DNA of 62,889 nt from an uncultured Bacteroidales bacterium (GCA_902760865.1 CACWID010000012.1:1-62889), one strand, 5' to 3'. Positions 34,292 through 42,492 are shown, counted from the stretch's first letter. A program made the numbers and translations. The notes: generated by a model not told the origin, from the letters alone.

Positions 34292-34357
34292 ATGAAACCT
34301 ACAAAGAAATCTATTTCTCTGAAGTCTTATGGAATTGAAAGAATGAGAAGAGAATAA
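34292..34357 (+). CDS. Possible 21-aa leader peptide
   Basis: ATG-initiated frame of 21 codons (MKPTKKSISLKSYGIE, then RMRRE, stop TAA) inside the predicted 5' leader of the adhesin gene, ending 59 nt before its ATG. Very basic (8 Lys/Arg). It could be a regulatory upstream frame or chance; the sequence offers no more. Confidence 0.2.
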   Translation: MKPTKKSISLKSYGIERMRRE

Positions 34358-34416
34358 AATGATTTTTTAGTGTTAACTCCATTTATATTATTAACTAAAC
34401 TAAATTATTAATTTTT

Positions 34417-36018
34417 ATGAAGAAATTATTATTCTTAGTGTTAAGTATGGCTGTTGCAGTTTCTGCTTCAGCAGGTGTTACTGCATCGAAGATCCAGAAG
34501 AACTCGATGGCTCCCACCAAGCAGTCCGTAATGGTACAGCAGGAACGTCACGCCAATGGTCCGATCTTCTCGACCCCGGCTCCCAAGTTCAAAGCTCCCG
34601 CTAAGGCTGACATCCCCGCTGGCATGGCCATGGTAACTCTCACCGCAGGTGACGTTTGGCAGGATGGCTCTGGCTACCAGATGCTTCTTGATGCTGATGC
34701 TACCGCCTATGGCACCATCATCCCCGAGACCGGAGCTCTGACCACGAGCGGCAACGCGAGCGATGCTACCTACGCAGAGTTTGAGTACAAGATTCCGGAG
34801 AATGCAGACGGCGCTCTGAACACGGCAAACATCGTGATCAATAACAGCGTATCGATCCTCGTTCCCGCCGGCACCTATGACTGGTGCATCACCAACCCGA
34901 CTCCCGGTGACCGCATGTGGATCGCTTCTGCCCAAGGTTCTATCGGCGGCCGCTATGATGACTTCGAGTTTGCTGAGGGTGCTACCTATGTGTTTGAGGT
35001 TTACTTGAGCGGTTCAAACGATGCTGTTGACCTCACCATTCTTGAGCCCGGTGTTGCTCTGACCACTCCCGAGAACCTGGCTGTTGCTCCCGATGTTAAC
35101 AGTGCAGATGTAACCTGGACCGACACCGATGACCTGATGTGGAACCTGCGCTACAGGCCCTACAAGGAGGGTGCAGGCTTCTTCTGTGACTTCGAGGGTG
35201 AGGTTGCTGATTGGGCCGAGGGCTGGATTCTCCTCGACCGCGATGGTGACGGTAAGAGCTGGAGTGTATTCGGTTTGGAGGATGGTAGCGATAGCTGGTT
35301 GACTTCTGCCAGCTATGACTCCAGTGGTGCTCTGACTCCTGACAACTACCTGGTAACTCCCTACATTGAGCTGGGCGGAAACTTGACATTCGACGTTTGG
35401 GCTCAGGATCCCTCTTGGCCCGCTGAGCACTATGCTGTTTACCTGTTCTTAGAGGACATGAATACTCTTGAGGAAATCTACTGGGCTGACTTTATTGAGA
35501 TCTATCCTGAGACTGAGCTTGATGCAGAGCGTCACACCATTACCATTGACCTGTCAGAGTATGCTGGTCAGAAGGGTCACATCGCCTTCCGTCACTTCAA
35601 CGTTACCGACATGTTCCGCATCAACATCGACAACGTTATGGTTGGCGACGGTGTAGGTCCCGAGCCTTGGGTAGTAGTTGAGGGTCTGGAAGCAACCGCT
35701 TACACCATCGCTGGCCTGACTGCCGAGACCACCTATGAGGTACAGGTACAGGCTGCTGGTAGCGCTGCAACTTCGGCATGGACCGAGACTGTACTCTTCA
35801 CCACCCTGGCTGAGAGCGCATATATGCGTGGCGACGTTAACAACGACGGCGTTGTTGCCATTGCCGATGTTACCACCCTGATCAACCACGTGCTGATGAA
35901 CGACTTCAACGACAGTGAGAGCTTCAACAGCGAGAACGCTGACTGCAACCTGGATGGCAAGTGGAACATCAGCGATGTTACCGCTCTGATCAACTACATC
36001 CTGAGCAAGCAGTGGTAA
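34417..36018 (+). CDS. Secreted gingipain-adhesin-like protein with dockerin-type tail
   Basis: 533 residues. Signal peptide (MKKLLFLVLSMAVAVSASA); DUF2436-like domain as in Porphyromonas gingipains (~70-212: TLTAGDVWQDGSGYQMLLD, EFEYKIPENADG, PAGTYDWCITNPTPGDRMWI); first half of a fibronectin III domain (~214-250); a 'cleaved adhesin' jelly-roll (~253-411: CDFEGEVADWAEGWILLDRD, PDNYLVTPYIELGGNLTFDV); second half of the FN3 domain (~417-464, ending TVLFTT); dockerin-type calcium-binding repeats (~471-533: GDVNNDGVVAIADVTTLIN and NLDGKWNISDVTALINYIL). No peptidase domain is present, unlike gingipains. Probably a surface or secreted adhesion or binding protein. The leader is long, and a strong terminator follows. 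Confidence 0.8.
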   Translation: MKKLLFLVLSMAVAVSASAGVTASKIQKNSMAPTKQSVMVQQERHANGPIFSTPAPKFKAPAKADIPAGMAMVTLTAGDVWQDGSGYQMLLDADATAYGTIIPETGALTTSGNASDATYAEFEYKIPENADGALNTANIVINNSVSILVPAGTYDWCITNPTPGDRMWIASAQGSIGGRYDDFEFAEGATYVFEVYLSGSNDAVDLTILEPGVALTTPENLAVAPDVNSADVTWTDTDDLMWNLRYRPYKEGAGFFCDFEGEVADWAEGWILLDRDGDGKSWSVFGLEDGSDSWLTSASYDSSGALTPDNYLVTPYIELGGNLTFDVWAQDPSWPAEHYAVYLFLEDMNTLEEIYWADFIEIYPETELDAERHTITIDLSEYAGQKGHIAFRHFNVTDMFRINIDNVMVGDGVGPEPWVVVEGLEATAYTIAGLTAETTYEVQVQAAGSAATSAWTETVLFTTLAESAYMRGDVNNDGVVAIADVTTLINHVLMNDFNDSESFNSENADCNLDGKWNISDVTALINYILSKQW

Positions 36019-36052
36019 TCCCACCTAATTGATCGCAAGATCAATGCCAATT

Positions 36053-36085
36053 ACAGGCTCCCTCAAGGGGGCCTGTTTTTTTTTC
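36053..36085 (+). terminator. Strong terminator after the adhesin-like gene
   Basis: ACAGGCTCCC-TCAA-GGGGGCCTGT hairpin (36053-36076) followed by eight T's. Confidence 0.9.
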
Positions 36086-36110
36086 GTGCTGGAGTGAGGT
36101 CATGGCTTAT

Positions 36111-36312
36111 GTAGAGACGCAAAATCTTGCGTCTCCCCTGCGACAACTCAAGGCTGTGTCATAATTGTGACTCGGTAATATAACCGTGCTATCGCACGGG
36201 AAATCTTGTGCAAACCGAATGCAAACGAGCTTGCTCGATTTGTTGAGGTGCAGCCAAGATTATTCAAATTAATCAAATTATAAAATTAATATTGATACTA
36301 TTATCATAATAA
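36111..36312. repeat. Palindrome plus MITE-like element, copy 1
   Basis: GAGACGCAAAATCTTGCGTC palindrome (36111-36137), then an element with GTCATAATTGTGACTCGG, ATAACCGTGCTATCGCACGG hairpin and an AT-rich core (AAATTAATATTGATACTATT). The first ~90 bp are nearly the exact reverse complement of 36690-36780. Part of the core differs from the other copies. Confidence 0.8.
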
Positions 36313-36352
36313 ACGTGAGTCCGTCGAAAACAAGTTGAAGATGCTAAATTCC

Positions 36353-36525
36353 TCCCCTAAGATAGGGGAGGTGGAGCGTAGCGCCGGAGGAGTATGATTA
36401 ATGCTTTGGGTGCATCAACGCCCCCGGCCACGGATGACTTGTAGAGACGCAAAATTTTGCGTCTCTTAGCGTTAGGCGTGACATTCTTCTGTACGGGAGA
36501 CGCAAGATTTTGCGTCTCTACAGGG
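36353..36525. repeat. Palindromic repeat cluster
   Basis: CTCCCCTAAGATAGGGGAG hairpin (36354-36372), then the CATCAACGCCCCCGGCCACGG block and two GAGACGC...GCGTCTC palindromes (36441-36468 and 36495-36522) with the same spacer as at 33.8 kb. Confidence 0.85.
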
Positions 36526-36570
36526 ACGTTGGATTGGCTCACGTAGCTTCAACACCACCCTCGGGGATGT

Positions 36571-36835
36571 GCGTCATAATTCAACGGCTTGAACTATCAC
36601 CGCCCTGCGGGCGGGAAATTAAACAAATTTTTAAATTAAAATTGATACTATTATCATATTAATAAAAATTTTATAATTAATTTGATTAATTTCCCGTGCG
36701 GTAGCACGGTTATATTACCATGTCACAATTATGACACAGCCCCATGTCGCAGGGGAGACGCAAGATTTTGCGTCTCTACAGGGGCGGCACAAATGCATCT
36801 TGGGGCGTCAACGCCACCTCCTCTAAGATTTGAGG
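36571..36835. repeat. MITE-like element copy 2 (inverted) with palindromes
   Basis: GCGTCATAATTCAACGG at one end and ACAATTATGACACAGCCCC at the other enclose CACCGCCCTGCGGGCGGG and CCGTGCGGTAGCACGG hairpins and a ~70-bp AT-rich core (36612-36688). It is followed by a GAGACGC...GCGTCTC palindrome (36753-36780) and a degenerate CTCCTC/GAGGGGG hairpin ending at the antiporter stop codon. No coding potential is seen in 36086-36843. Confidence 0.85.
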
Positions 36836-36843
36836 GGGAGTTT

Positions 36844-39084
36844 TTACTTGAGGGAGGCGAGTTGCTTTGGGTTGCCGACGATCCAGAGGATGTCACCGGG
36901 GCGGAAGGTGAGGTCGGGGGTGGGGGAGATGTAATCGTCGGGGCCGCGCTGGACGGCGACGAGCAGTGCGCCGTAGTCCTCGCGCAGGCGGGCGTTCTCA
37001 AGCTTGACACCGACGATGGATGAGTGTTCGCCGATGGCAAAGTGTATGAACCGGACGTCGTTGTCAGGAGTGTCGATGACGTTGTGCTGAGCCTCGACCA
37101 GGGGCAGCATGCGCTGTATCTGTTCCTCGGTGCCGATGACGCCCAACAGGTCGCCCGGGAAAATGCGCATCTCTCCGGAGGGTACGGGATGCAACTTACC
37201 GGCGCGCTGGATGTTGACGAGATTGACGCCGTAGCGGGTGCGCAGGTCAAGGTTGCGCAACCTGTCACCGACGAAGGGACAATCGTGGCCCACAATCATA
37301 TAGGCCAGGTGGAGGTCACTCACCAGGTTGTTCCCATGGCCGGTGCGGTTGTTCTCTCGCTGATTGATATTGTTGATGAATCGGCGCTCAATGCGGTCGA
37401 TGCGACGACGCAGGGGGGATGGCAAGAGCATCAGCACCGTAATGGTGGCGAGCACAAGCAAAATCGCTGCTACGACAGATGTGGCGCTGGGGTAGATGCC
37501 CTGGAGAATGACGGCGATAAAGATGGCAGACAGCACGGCACTGATAATGATCATGACGACGAAGGGGACATAGGATACCGTGCCATTGTCCTCGACCAGC
37601 TGGTTATACTCGTCGCGCTTGACCGAGGGCAGAATCATGGAGGCAATGAAAGGGCCGATGATGGAGATTGTCAGCGCCACACTCGCCAACCGGGCCCACA
37701 CGCCACCGCCCAGCCATCGCATGACCAGCGGCATCAGGTAGGTGCGGCAGAGGACAATAGCGGCAATGATGACGACCGAATAGACGATGAGGCGAATCAT
37801 GTAGCGGGAAACGATGGCCTTCCACAGGAGGGCGGTCCTGCTGCTCTCGCTCTCGCTGGCCACGTGGCTGTAGCCGTTGAGCAGGCGTGTCCAGCTCTTG
37901 GGCAGAATGCGGTAGAGGGCATTGTAGCAGGGCTCGGCGCGCTTGATGAAGAAGGGGGTGGTGAACGTCGTGATGACCGACACCGCCACGATGATGGGAT
38001 AGATGCTCGCGTCGAGCACACCCAGGCTGGTGCCCAAGGTAGCGATGATGAAGGAGAACTCACCGATCTGGGTCAGCGAGAAACCCGACTCCATGGCCAG
38101 CTTGAGCGGCTGCCCGGTGGCAAGCATGCCGAAGGTGCCGAACACGATCATGCCCACGATGACCACGACAGCCAGGAGGGCTATGACGCCCCAGTGGCGG
38201 GTCATCACAGCGGGGTTGACCATCATGCCCACCGAGATGAAGAAGACGGCCCCGAAGAGGTCCTTGACGGGCGAAATAAGGCGCTCGATGCGCTCAGCCT
38301 CGATGGTGCCGGCAAGGATGGAACCCATGACAAAGGCCCCCAATGCCGCCGAGAAACCCGACCCGACAGAAAACAGCACCATGGCAAAACACAGTCCCAC
38401 GGAGATGATGAGCATCTGCTCGTCGCTGATGTATCGCTTAAAGCGCTTGAACAGCGTGGGTAGCATGAAAATGCCCACCGTGAACCACATGATGAGGAAG
38501 AAGCACAGCTTGAGGATGCTGCCGACCATGTCCTGACCCTTGACGCTGTTGTTCAGGGCGATGGACGATAGAATCACCATCAGCACCACGGCAAAGAGGT
38601 CCTCGACGATGAGGACGGCAAAAGTCATGGGGACGAAGCGGCGTTGCCGCATGTTCAGGTCGGTCAAGGCCTTGATAATGATGGTGGTCGATGACATCGA
38701 TATCATGCCACCGAGGAAGATGCTGTTGACCACCCCGAAGCCGAGATACCGGCCGACGACATAGCCCAGACTCATCATGCCCGCGACAATGATCAGCGCC
38801 GTGAGAATGGCAGAGCCGCCCACGTCGATCAGCTTCTTGAAGCTGAATTCCAGTCCCAGGGAGAACAACAGGAAGATGATGCCGATCTGGGCCCAAAACT
38901 CGATGTTGGCCTCGATGGCCACCGAGGGGAGCAAGGTGAAATGCGGACTTGCCAGAAATCCGGCGACGATGTAGCCCAGCACGACTGGTTGCTTGAGCAT
39001 CTTGAAGACGACGGTTGCTATGGCTCCCAGGATGAGAATGAGCGCCAAGTCGCTGATCAGGCTGTTAATATCAATACCTTCCAT
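36844..39084 (-). CDS. CPA2 family cation:proton antiporter (KefB-like) with two TrkA-C domains
   Basis: 746 residues. N-terminal Na+/H+ exchanger domain of 12-13 transmembrane helices (QPVVLGYIVAGFLASPH, IIFLLFSLGLEFSFKKL, GGMISMSSTTIIIKAL, VEDLFAVVLMVIL, KDLFGAVFFISVGMMVNP), then additional helices (~430-575), and two cytoplasmic TrkA-C-like beta domains (~605-670: VGDRLRNLDLRTRYGVNLVNIQR; ~680-746: VGVKLENARLREDYGALLVAVQR). It exchanges K+ or Na+ for protons; the TrkA-C pair probably binds a nucleotide or other ligand that gates transport. It is monocistronic, with a -7 box at 39157-39150 near a repeat. Confidence 0.88.
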   Translation of the reverse strand: MEGIDINSLISDLALILILGAIATVVFKMLKQPVVLGYIVAGFLASPHFTLLPSVAIEANIEFWAQIGIIFLLFSLGLEFSFKKLIDVGGSAILTALIIVAGMMSLGYVVGRYLGFGVVNSIFLGGMISMSSTTIIIKALTDLNMRQRRFVPMTFAVLIVEDLFAVVLMVILSSIALNNSVKGQDMVGSILKLCFFLIMWFTVGIFMLPTLFKRFKRYISDEQMLIISVGLCFAMVLFSVGSGFSAALGAFVMGSILAGTIEAERIERLISPVKDLFGAVFFISVGMMVNPAVMTRHWGVIALLAVVVIVGMIVFGTFGMLATGQPLKLAMESGFSLTQIGEFSFIIATLGTSLGVLDASIYPIIVAVSVITTFTTPFFIKRAEPCYNALYRILPKSWTRLLNGYSHVASESESSRTALLWKAIVSRYMIRLIVYSVVIIAAIVLCRTYLMPLVMRWLGGGVWARLASVALTISIIGPFIASMILPSVKRDEYNQLVEDNGTVSYVPFVVMIIISAVLSAIFIAVILQGIYPSATSVVAAILLVLATITVLMLLPSPLRRRIDRIERRFINNINQRENNRTGHGNNLVSDLHLAYMIVGHDCPFVGDRLRNLDLRTRYGVNLVNIQRAGKLHPVPSGEMRIFPGDLLGVIGTEEQIQRMLPLVEAQHNVIDTPDNDVRFIHFAIGEHSSIVGVKLENARLREDYGALLVAVQRGPDDYISPTPDLTFRPGDILWIVGNPKQLASLK

Positions 39085-39149
39085 TATTATTCTCTTATTA
39101 ATTATTTAACGTGGGTTAGACAAATCGTTAGGGTGAGGCGTTCGTGCTA

Positions 39150-39157
39150 CAAACATA
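39150..39157 (-). promoter_or_regulatory. -7 box TATGTTTG for the antiporter gene
   Basis: Perfect TAnnTTTG on the minus strand, about 65 nt before the ATG at 39084. The sequence just upstream of it is the dispersed GCGTCAACGCC repeat. Confidence 0.5.
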
Positions 39158-39164
39158 TATCATC

Positions 39165-39212
39165 TGGTAGCGTCAACGCCATCCGGCCCCCTCTAATCTT
39201 AGAGGGGGAGTT
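39165..39212. repeat. Dispersed GC-rich repeat with CCCCTCTAA/TTAGAGGGG hairpin
   Basis: GTAGCGTCAACGCCATCCGG, then CCCCCTCTAATCTTAGAGGG (39187-39206) and GGAGTTGCTG. It sits between the antiporter and MgtC genes. Confidence 0.8.
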
Positions 39213-39261
39213 GCTGGTGTAGGCATTTAAAGATATTATTTTCATCGGGGCTCACCTTGAT

Positions 39262-39978
39262 TTACATGTTCATCTCGTTGGTGATGGTGATCGAGACGGC
39301 ATTGCTCTGTTCCTTGATGGTCTTGAACATCGCGGGGACATCGACGTTGCTCTTGCTGCGCACCATGAAGTTGACGATAGTGAGTTGGTTGTCGTATTCA
39401 AACTTCATGAACTCGTCGCTGATGTGGACGTCATTGGCCACCATGATGTCGCGCAGGGGCTGGATGTCGTCGAGGATGCCGTGCATCTTGACGCGTATGA
39501 TCTTGGTCTCCCACAGGAAATTGTGGCGTTGCTCGATGCGCTCGATATTGACCAGGATGAAGATGATGAGCAGGGTAGCGATGATGCTGATGAGGTACAT
39601 ACCAGCCCCGACAGCCAGACCGATACACGCCGAAATCCAGATACCGGCCGCCGTCGTCAGACCGCGCACGGAACCCTTCATCTGGATGATGGCACCGGCA
39701 CCGAGGAAGCCGACACCGCTGACCACCTGTGCCGCGATGCGGCCGGGGTCACCGTTCTTCAACCCCATGTATTCCTGGGGAATATATATAGAAATGAGCA
39801 TGGCGAGCGTAGCGCCCATGGAGATGAGGGCAAAGGTGCGGAGTCCTGCGATCTGCCCCTTGCGACGGCGCTCCATGCCGATGACGGCTCCCAGGACGAG
39901 GCTCAGCACCAGCTTGGTAATAGCACCCACGAGATTGACGTCGGGACTGATGATTGCCTGATAAATGTTGTCGAACAT
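39262..39978 (-). CDS. MgtC/SapB family membrane protein
   Basis: 238 residues from the ATG at 39978. A frame 13 codons longer starts upstream of the promoter box and is rejected. N-terminal MgtC domain with four or five transmembrane helices and the family motif VLGAVIGMERRRKGQIAGLRTFALISMGA followed by GVGFLGAGAIIQ and RGLTTAAGIWISACIGLAVG; C-terminal ACT-like cytoplasmic domain (~150-238). The family is linked to Mg2+ stress and modulation of ATP synthase in pathogens; the role in Bacteroidota is unclear. Confidence 0.88.
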   Translation of the reverse strand: MFDNIYQAIISPDVNLVGAITKLVLSLVLGAVIGMERRRKGQIAGLRTFALISMGATLAMLISIYIPQEYMGLKNGDPGRIAAQVVSGVGFLGAGAIIQMKGSVRGLTTAAGIWISACIGLAVGAGMYLISIIATLLIIFILVNIERIEQRHNFLWETKIIRVKMHGILDDIQPLRDIMVANDVHISDEFMKFEYDNQLTIVNFMVRSKSNVDVPAMFKTIKEQSNAVSITITNEMNM

Positions 39979-40005
39979 AACAGAATCAATATTTGTTGTA
40001 AAATG

Positions 40006-40036
40006 CAAAGTTAGCATTTTTAGGGTACACCTGCAA
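40006..40036 (-). promoter_or_regulatory. mgtC-like promoter: TTG (40036-40034), 20-bp spacer, TAACTTTG (40013-40006)
   Basis: Perfect -7 box, about 28 nt from the ATG at 39978. It diverges from the promoter at 40058-40065. Confidence 0.65.
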
Positions 40037-40057
40037 CCGTTAGAGCATAAAAATCAT

Positions 40058-40065
40058 TATATTTG
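40058..40065 (+). promoter_or_regulatory. -7 box TATATTTG for the EEP-family gene
   Basis: Perfect TAnnTTTG, 33 nt before the ATG at 40098. Confidence 0.6.
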
Positions 40066-40097
40066 CAGCTGTTAATCACCAAAACTATGACATCGAT

Positions 40098-41021
40098 ATG
40101 AAACGAATCTTTTTTATCGTCTCGCTGTTACTACTGACAGCAACGCAATTATCGGCCCAAATGCTTATCGGATCGTATAATATCCGCTACAAGAACAATG
40201 GCGACAGCATCAACGGCAACGTGTGGGCAAAACGCTGCCAGGTCATCTGCGACCAGGTGAACTTCATGTCTCCCGACATCATCGGCACCCAGGAGGTCCT
40301 GTGCGGACAGCTCCATGACATGCTCTCGCTGCTTGACGGATATGACTACATCGGGGCCGGCCGTGACGACGGGAAGACGGCGGGCGAATATGCCGCCATC
40401 ATCTACAAGACGGACCGCGTCAGGCTGCTGGACCAGGGCAACTTCTGGCTCAGTGAGACGCCCGACCGTCCGGGCCTCGGGTGGGATGCCGCATGTGTGC
40501 GCATCTGCACGTGGGGCAAGTTCGCTGGACAGCATGCGACCAACGATGAGGCCTTCTACTTCTTCAACCTGCACATGGACCACGTGGGCGTGACAGCCCG
40601 CCGTGAGGCCGCAAAGCTCATCGTGAGCAAAATCCGTGAAATCGCCCATGGGGCACCCGTCATCGTCACGGGCGACTTCAACGTGGACCAGAATGATGAA
40701 ATCTACGGCATTTTCACAGACTCGGGCCTGCTCAAGGATTCCTACGGTGCCACACGCCTGCGGTTTGCCGAGAACGGGACGTTCAACTCCTTTGACACCG
40801 ATCTGTTTACCGAAAGCCGCATCGACCACATCTTCGTGTCGCCGGCCGTGGATGTGGACTCTTACGGCGTGCTGACCAACAGCTACTGGACTGCCAACGA
40901 CGAATCCTCGGCCCAGCTCAAGGGGCATGACGCACCGCAGCAGATCAACTTCAGCCGCTATTCCCGCCGTCAGCCTTCAGACCACTATCCGGTGTTTGTC
41001 CGCCTCTCGCTCCCCAAGTGA
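40098..41021 (+). CDS. Exported endonuclease/exonuclease/phosphatase family hydrolase
   Basis: 307 residues with signal peptide (MKRIFFIVSLLLLTATQLSA). EEP fold motifs: GSYNIRY, PDIIGTQEVL (metal-binding Glu), NLHMDHVG, VIVTGDFNVDQND (catalytic Asp/Asn), ESRIDHIFVSP and the final QPSDHYPVFVRL (SDH His). Bacteroidales carry several such exported EEP proteins; the substrate (nucleic acid, sugar phosphate, phospholipid) cannot be told from sequence. It stands alone between divergent mgtC and a MITE-like repeat. Confidence 0.88.
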   Translation: MKRIFFIVSLLLLTATQLSAQMLIGSYNIRYKNNGDSINGNVWAKRCQVICDQVNFMSPDIIGTQEVLCGQLHDMLSLLDGYDYIGAGRDDGKTAGEYAAIIYKTDRVRLLDQGNFWLSETPDRPGLGWDAACVRICTWGKFAGQHATNDEAFYFFNLHMDHVGVTARREAAKLIVSKIREIAHGAPVIVTGDFNVDQNDEIYGIFTDSGLLKDSYGATRLRFAENGTFNSFDTDLFTESRIDHIFVSPAVDVDSYGVLTNSYWTANDESSAQLKGHDAPQQINFSRYSRRQPSDHYPVFVRLSLPK

Positions 41022-41031
41022 TTTCCCGATG

Positions 41032-41228
41032 GAGGCTGTGCCATAATTGCGACTCGGTAATATAACCGTGCTATCGCACGGGAAATTAAACAAATTGTAA
41101 AATTAATATTGATAATATTATCATATTAATAAGAATTTTATAATAAATTTGATTAATTTGGCTTCGCCGAGCTAAAGCTTCCCGCCCGCAGGGCGGTTAT
41201 AGTTCTAGCAGTTGAATTATGACACATC
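41032..41228. repeat. MITE-like element, copy 3
   Basis: GGCTGTGCCATAATTGCGAC at one end and TTGAATTATGACACATCC at the other form imperfect terminal inverted repeats around ATAACCGTGCTATCGCACGG and CCCGCCCGCAGGGCGG hairpins and the AT-rich core. It is closely related to 36571-36743 in opposite orientation. It fills the gap before the dxr promoter. Confidence 0.85.
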
Positions 41229-41248
41229 CTCTATTAAGAAAAATTGTG

Positions 41249-41278
41249 TTGGAGTTTGTGAGAAAATATGTAACTTTG
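41249..41278 (+). promoter_or_regulatory. dxr promoter: TTG (41249-41251), 19-bp spacer, TAACTTTG (41271-41278)
   Basis: Perfect -7 box with good spacing. Transcription would start within a few bases of the first ATG (41287), so the leader is at most about 13 nt. Confidence 0.7.
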
Positions 41279-41286
41279 CAGTTTTG

Positions 41287-42456
41287 ATGGAACGCATGAT
41301 ACAGAAACGGAATATCGCGGTGCTGGGCAGCACGGGGTCTATCGGGCGGCAGACGCTTGATATCATTGAAGAATACCCCCAGCTGTTCAGGGCATGGCTG
41401 TTAGTGGCCCGGAGCAGTGCCGACCTGCTGATTGCCCAGGCGCGGCAGATGCGCCCGCACATGGTCATCATTGCAGATGAACAGTACTATGACTACGTGC
41501 GCGACGCCCTTGAAGACACCGACATCGAGGTGGCAACGGGCAGTGCAGCGATTGCCCAGGCAGTGACAGCCCCCGAGATTGATACCGTGGTGACCGCCAT
41601 GGTGGGGTACAGTGGCCTGGAATCAACCATTACCGCCATCAAGGCCGGCAAGCGCATCGCCCTGGCCAACAAGGAGACGCTGGTAGTGGCGGGAGAGCTG
41701 ATTGACCGCCTCATGATGGAGTCGCCGGGCAGCGTGCTCTATCCGGTTGACAGCGAGCACGGTGCATTCTACCAGTGCCTGGTCGGCGAGCGCAAAGAGG
41801 ACATCGAGCGCCTGTTGCTCACCGCCTCGGGCGGCCCATTCCGGACACTGCCCAAGGAACGCCTGGAGCACGTCACCGCGGCCGACGCCCTCAAGCATCC
41901 CAACTGGTCGATGGGCGCCAAGATCACCATCGACTCGGCGACGATGATGAACAAGGGCTTTGAGATGATCGAGGCACGCTGGCTGTTCGGAGTGTTGCCC
42001 GACAGAATCGAGATTCTGGTTCATCCCCAGTCTATTATCCACTCGATGGTGGCCTTCAAGGACGGCTCGGTGAAGGCACAGTTAGGCCTGCCAGACATGC
42101 ACCTGCCCATCCGCTACGCGCTGGGTCTGCCCGACGGGCGCCTGGCTAGCGACTGCCGCAAGATGACCATCGAGGACATGGCAACACTCACGTTTGAGCG
42201 TCCGGACTATGACAAGTTCCCGCTGCTGCGCACGGCCTATGCCGCTGCCGACCAGGGTGGTATCGCCCCGTGTGTGATGAACGCCGCCAACGAGATTGCC
42301 GTTGCCGCCTTCCTTCAAGACAAGATTCGGTTCACCGATATCTATCATATCATTGAAAAAACAATGGAGCGGGCTCCACATGTCGAGCATCCCAGCTATG
42401 AGGACTACGTGACGAGCAATACCGAGGCCCGCGAGTATGCCACAACACTAATTTAA
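41287..42456 (+). CDS. dxr: 1-deoxy-D-xylulose-5-phosphate reductoisomerase
   Basis: About 389 residues (386 if the ATG at 41296 is used). A longer frame from 41212 would start upstream of the promoter. NADPH-binding GSTGSIGRQTLDII at the N-terminus, LANKETLVVAG, PVDSEHGAFYQCL (metal-binding Asp/Glu), LTASGGPFR, HPNWSMGAKITIDSATMMNKG and IEILVHPQSIIHSMV are diagnostic Dxr segments. It converts DXP to MEP in the non-mevalonate isoprenoid pathway. It is followed by rseP with a 36-nt gap, an arrangement common in Bacteroidota. Confidence 0.96.
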   Translation: MERMIQKRNIAVLGSTGSIGRQTLDIIEEYPQLFRAWLLVARSSADLLIAQARQMRPHMVIIADEQYYDYVRDALEDTDIEVATGSAAIAQAVTAPEIDTVVTAMVGYSGLESTITAIKAGKRIALANKETLVVAGELIDRLMMESPGSVLYPVDSEHGAFYQCLVGERKEDIERLLLTASGGPFRTLPKERLEHVTAADALKHPNWSMGAKITIDSATMMNKGFEMIEARWLFGVLPDRIEILVHPQSIIHSMVAFKDGSVKAQLGLPDMHLPIRYALGLPDGRLASDCRKMTIEDMATLTFERPDYDKFPLLRTAYAAADQGGIAPCVMNAANEIAVAAFLQDKIRFTDIYHIIEKTMERAPHVEHPSYEDYVTSNTEAREYATTLI

Positions 42457-42492
42457 TCAACTAGAAAACAAGGGACTAGAAACAAACAACAA

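Noticed and set aside
36682-37023. 113-codon plus-strand frame across the repeats into the antiporter
   Set aside because: It runs through palindromic repeats and antisense to the antiporter C-terminus; no domain or promoter.
37024-38463. 479-codon plus-strand frame over the antiporter
   Set aside because: Antisense shadow; composition is His/Asp/Gln-rich in the way typical of reversed membrane-protein genes.
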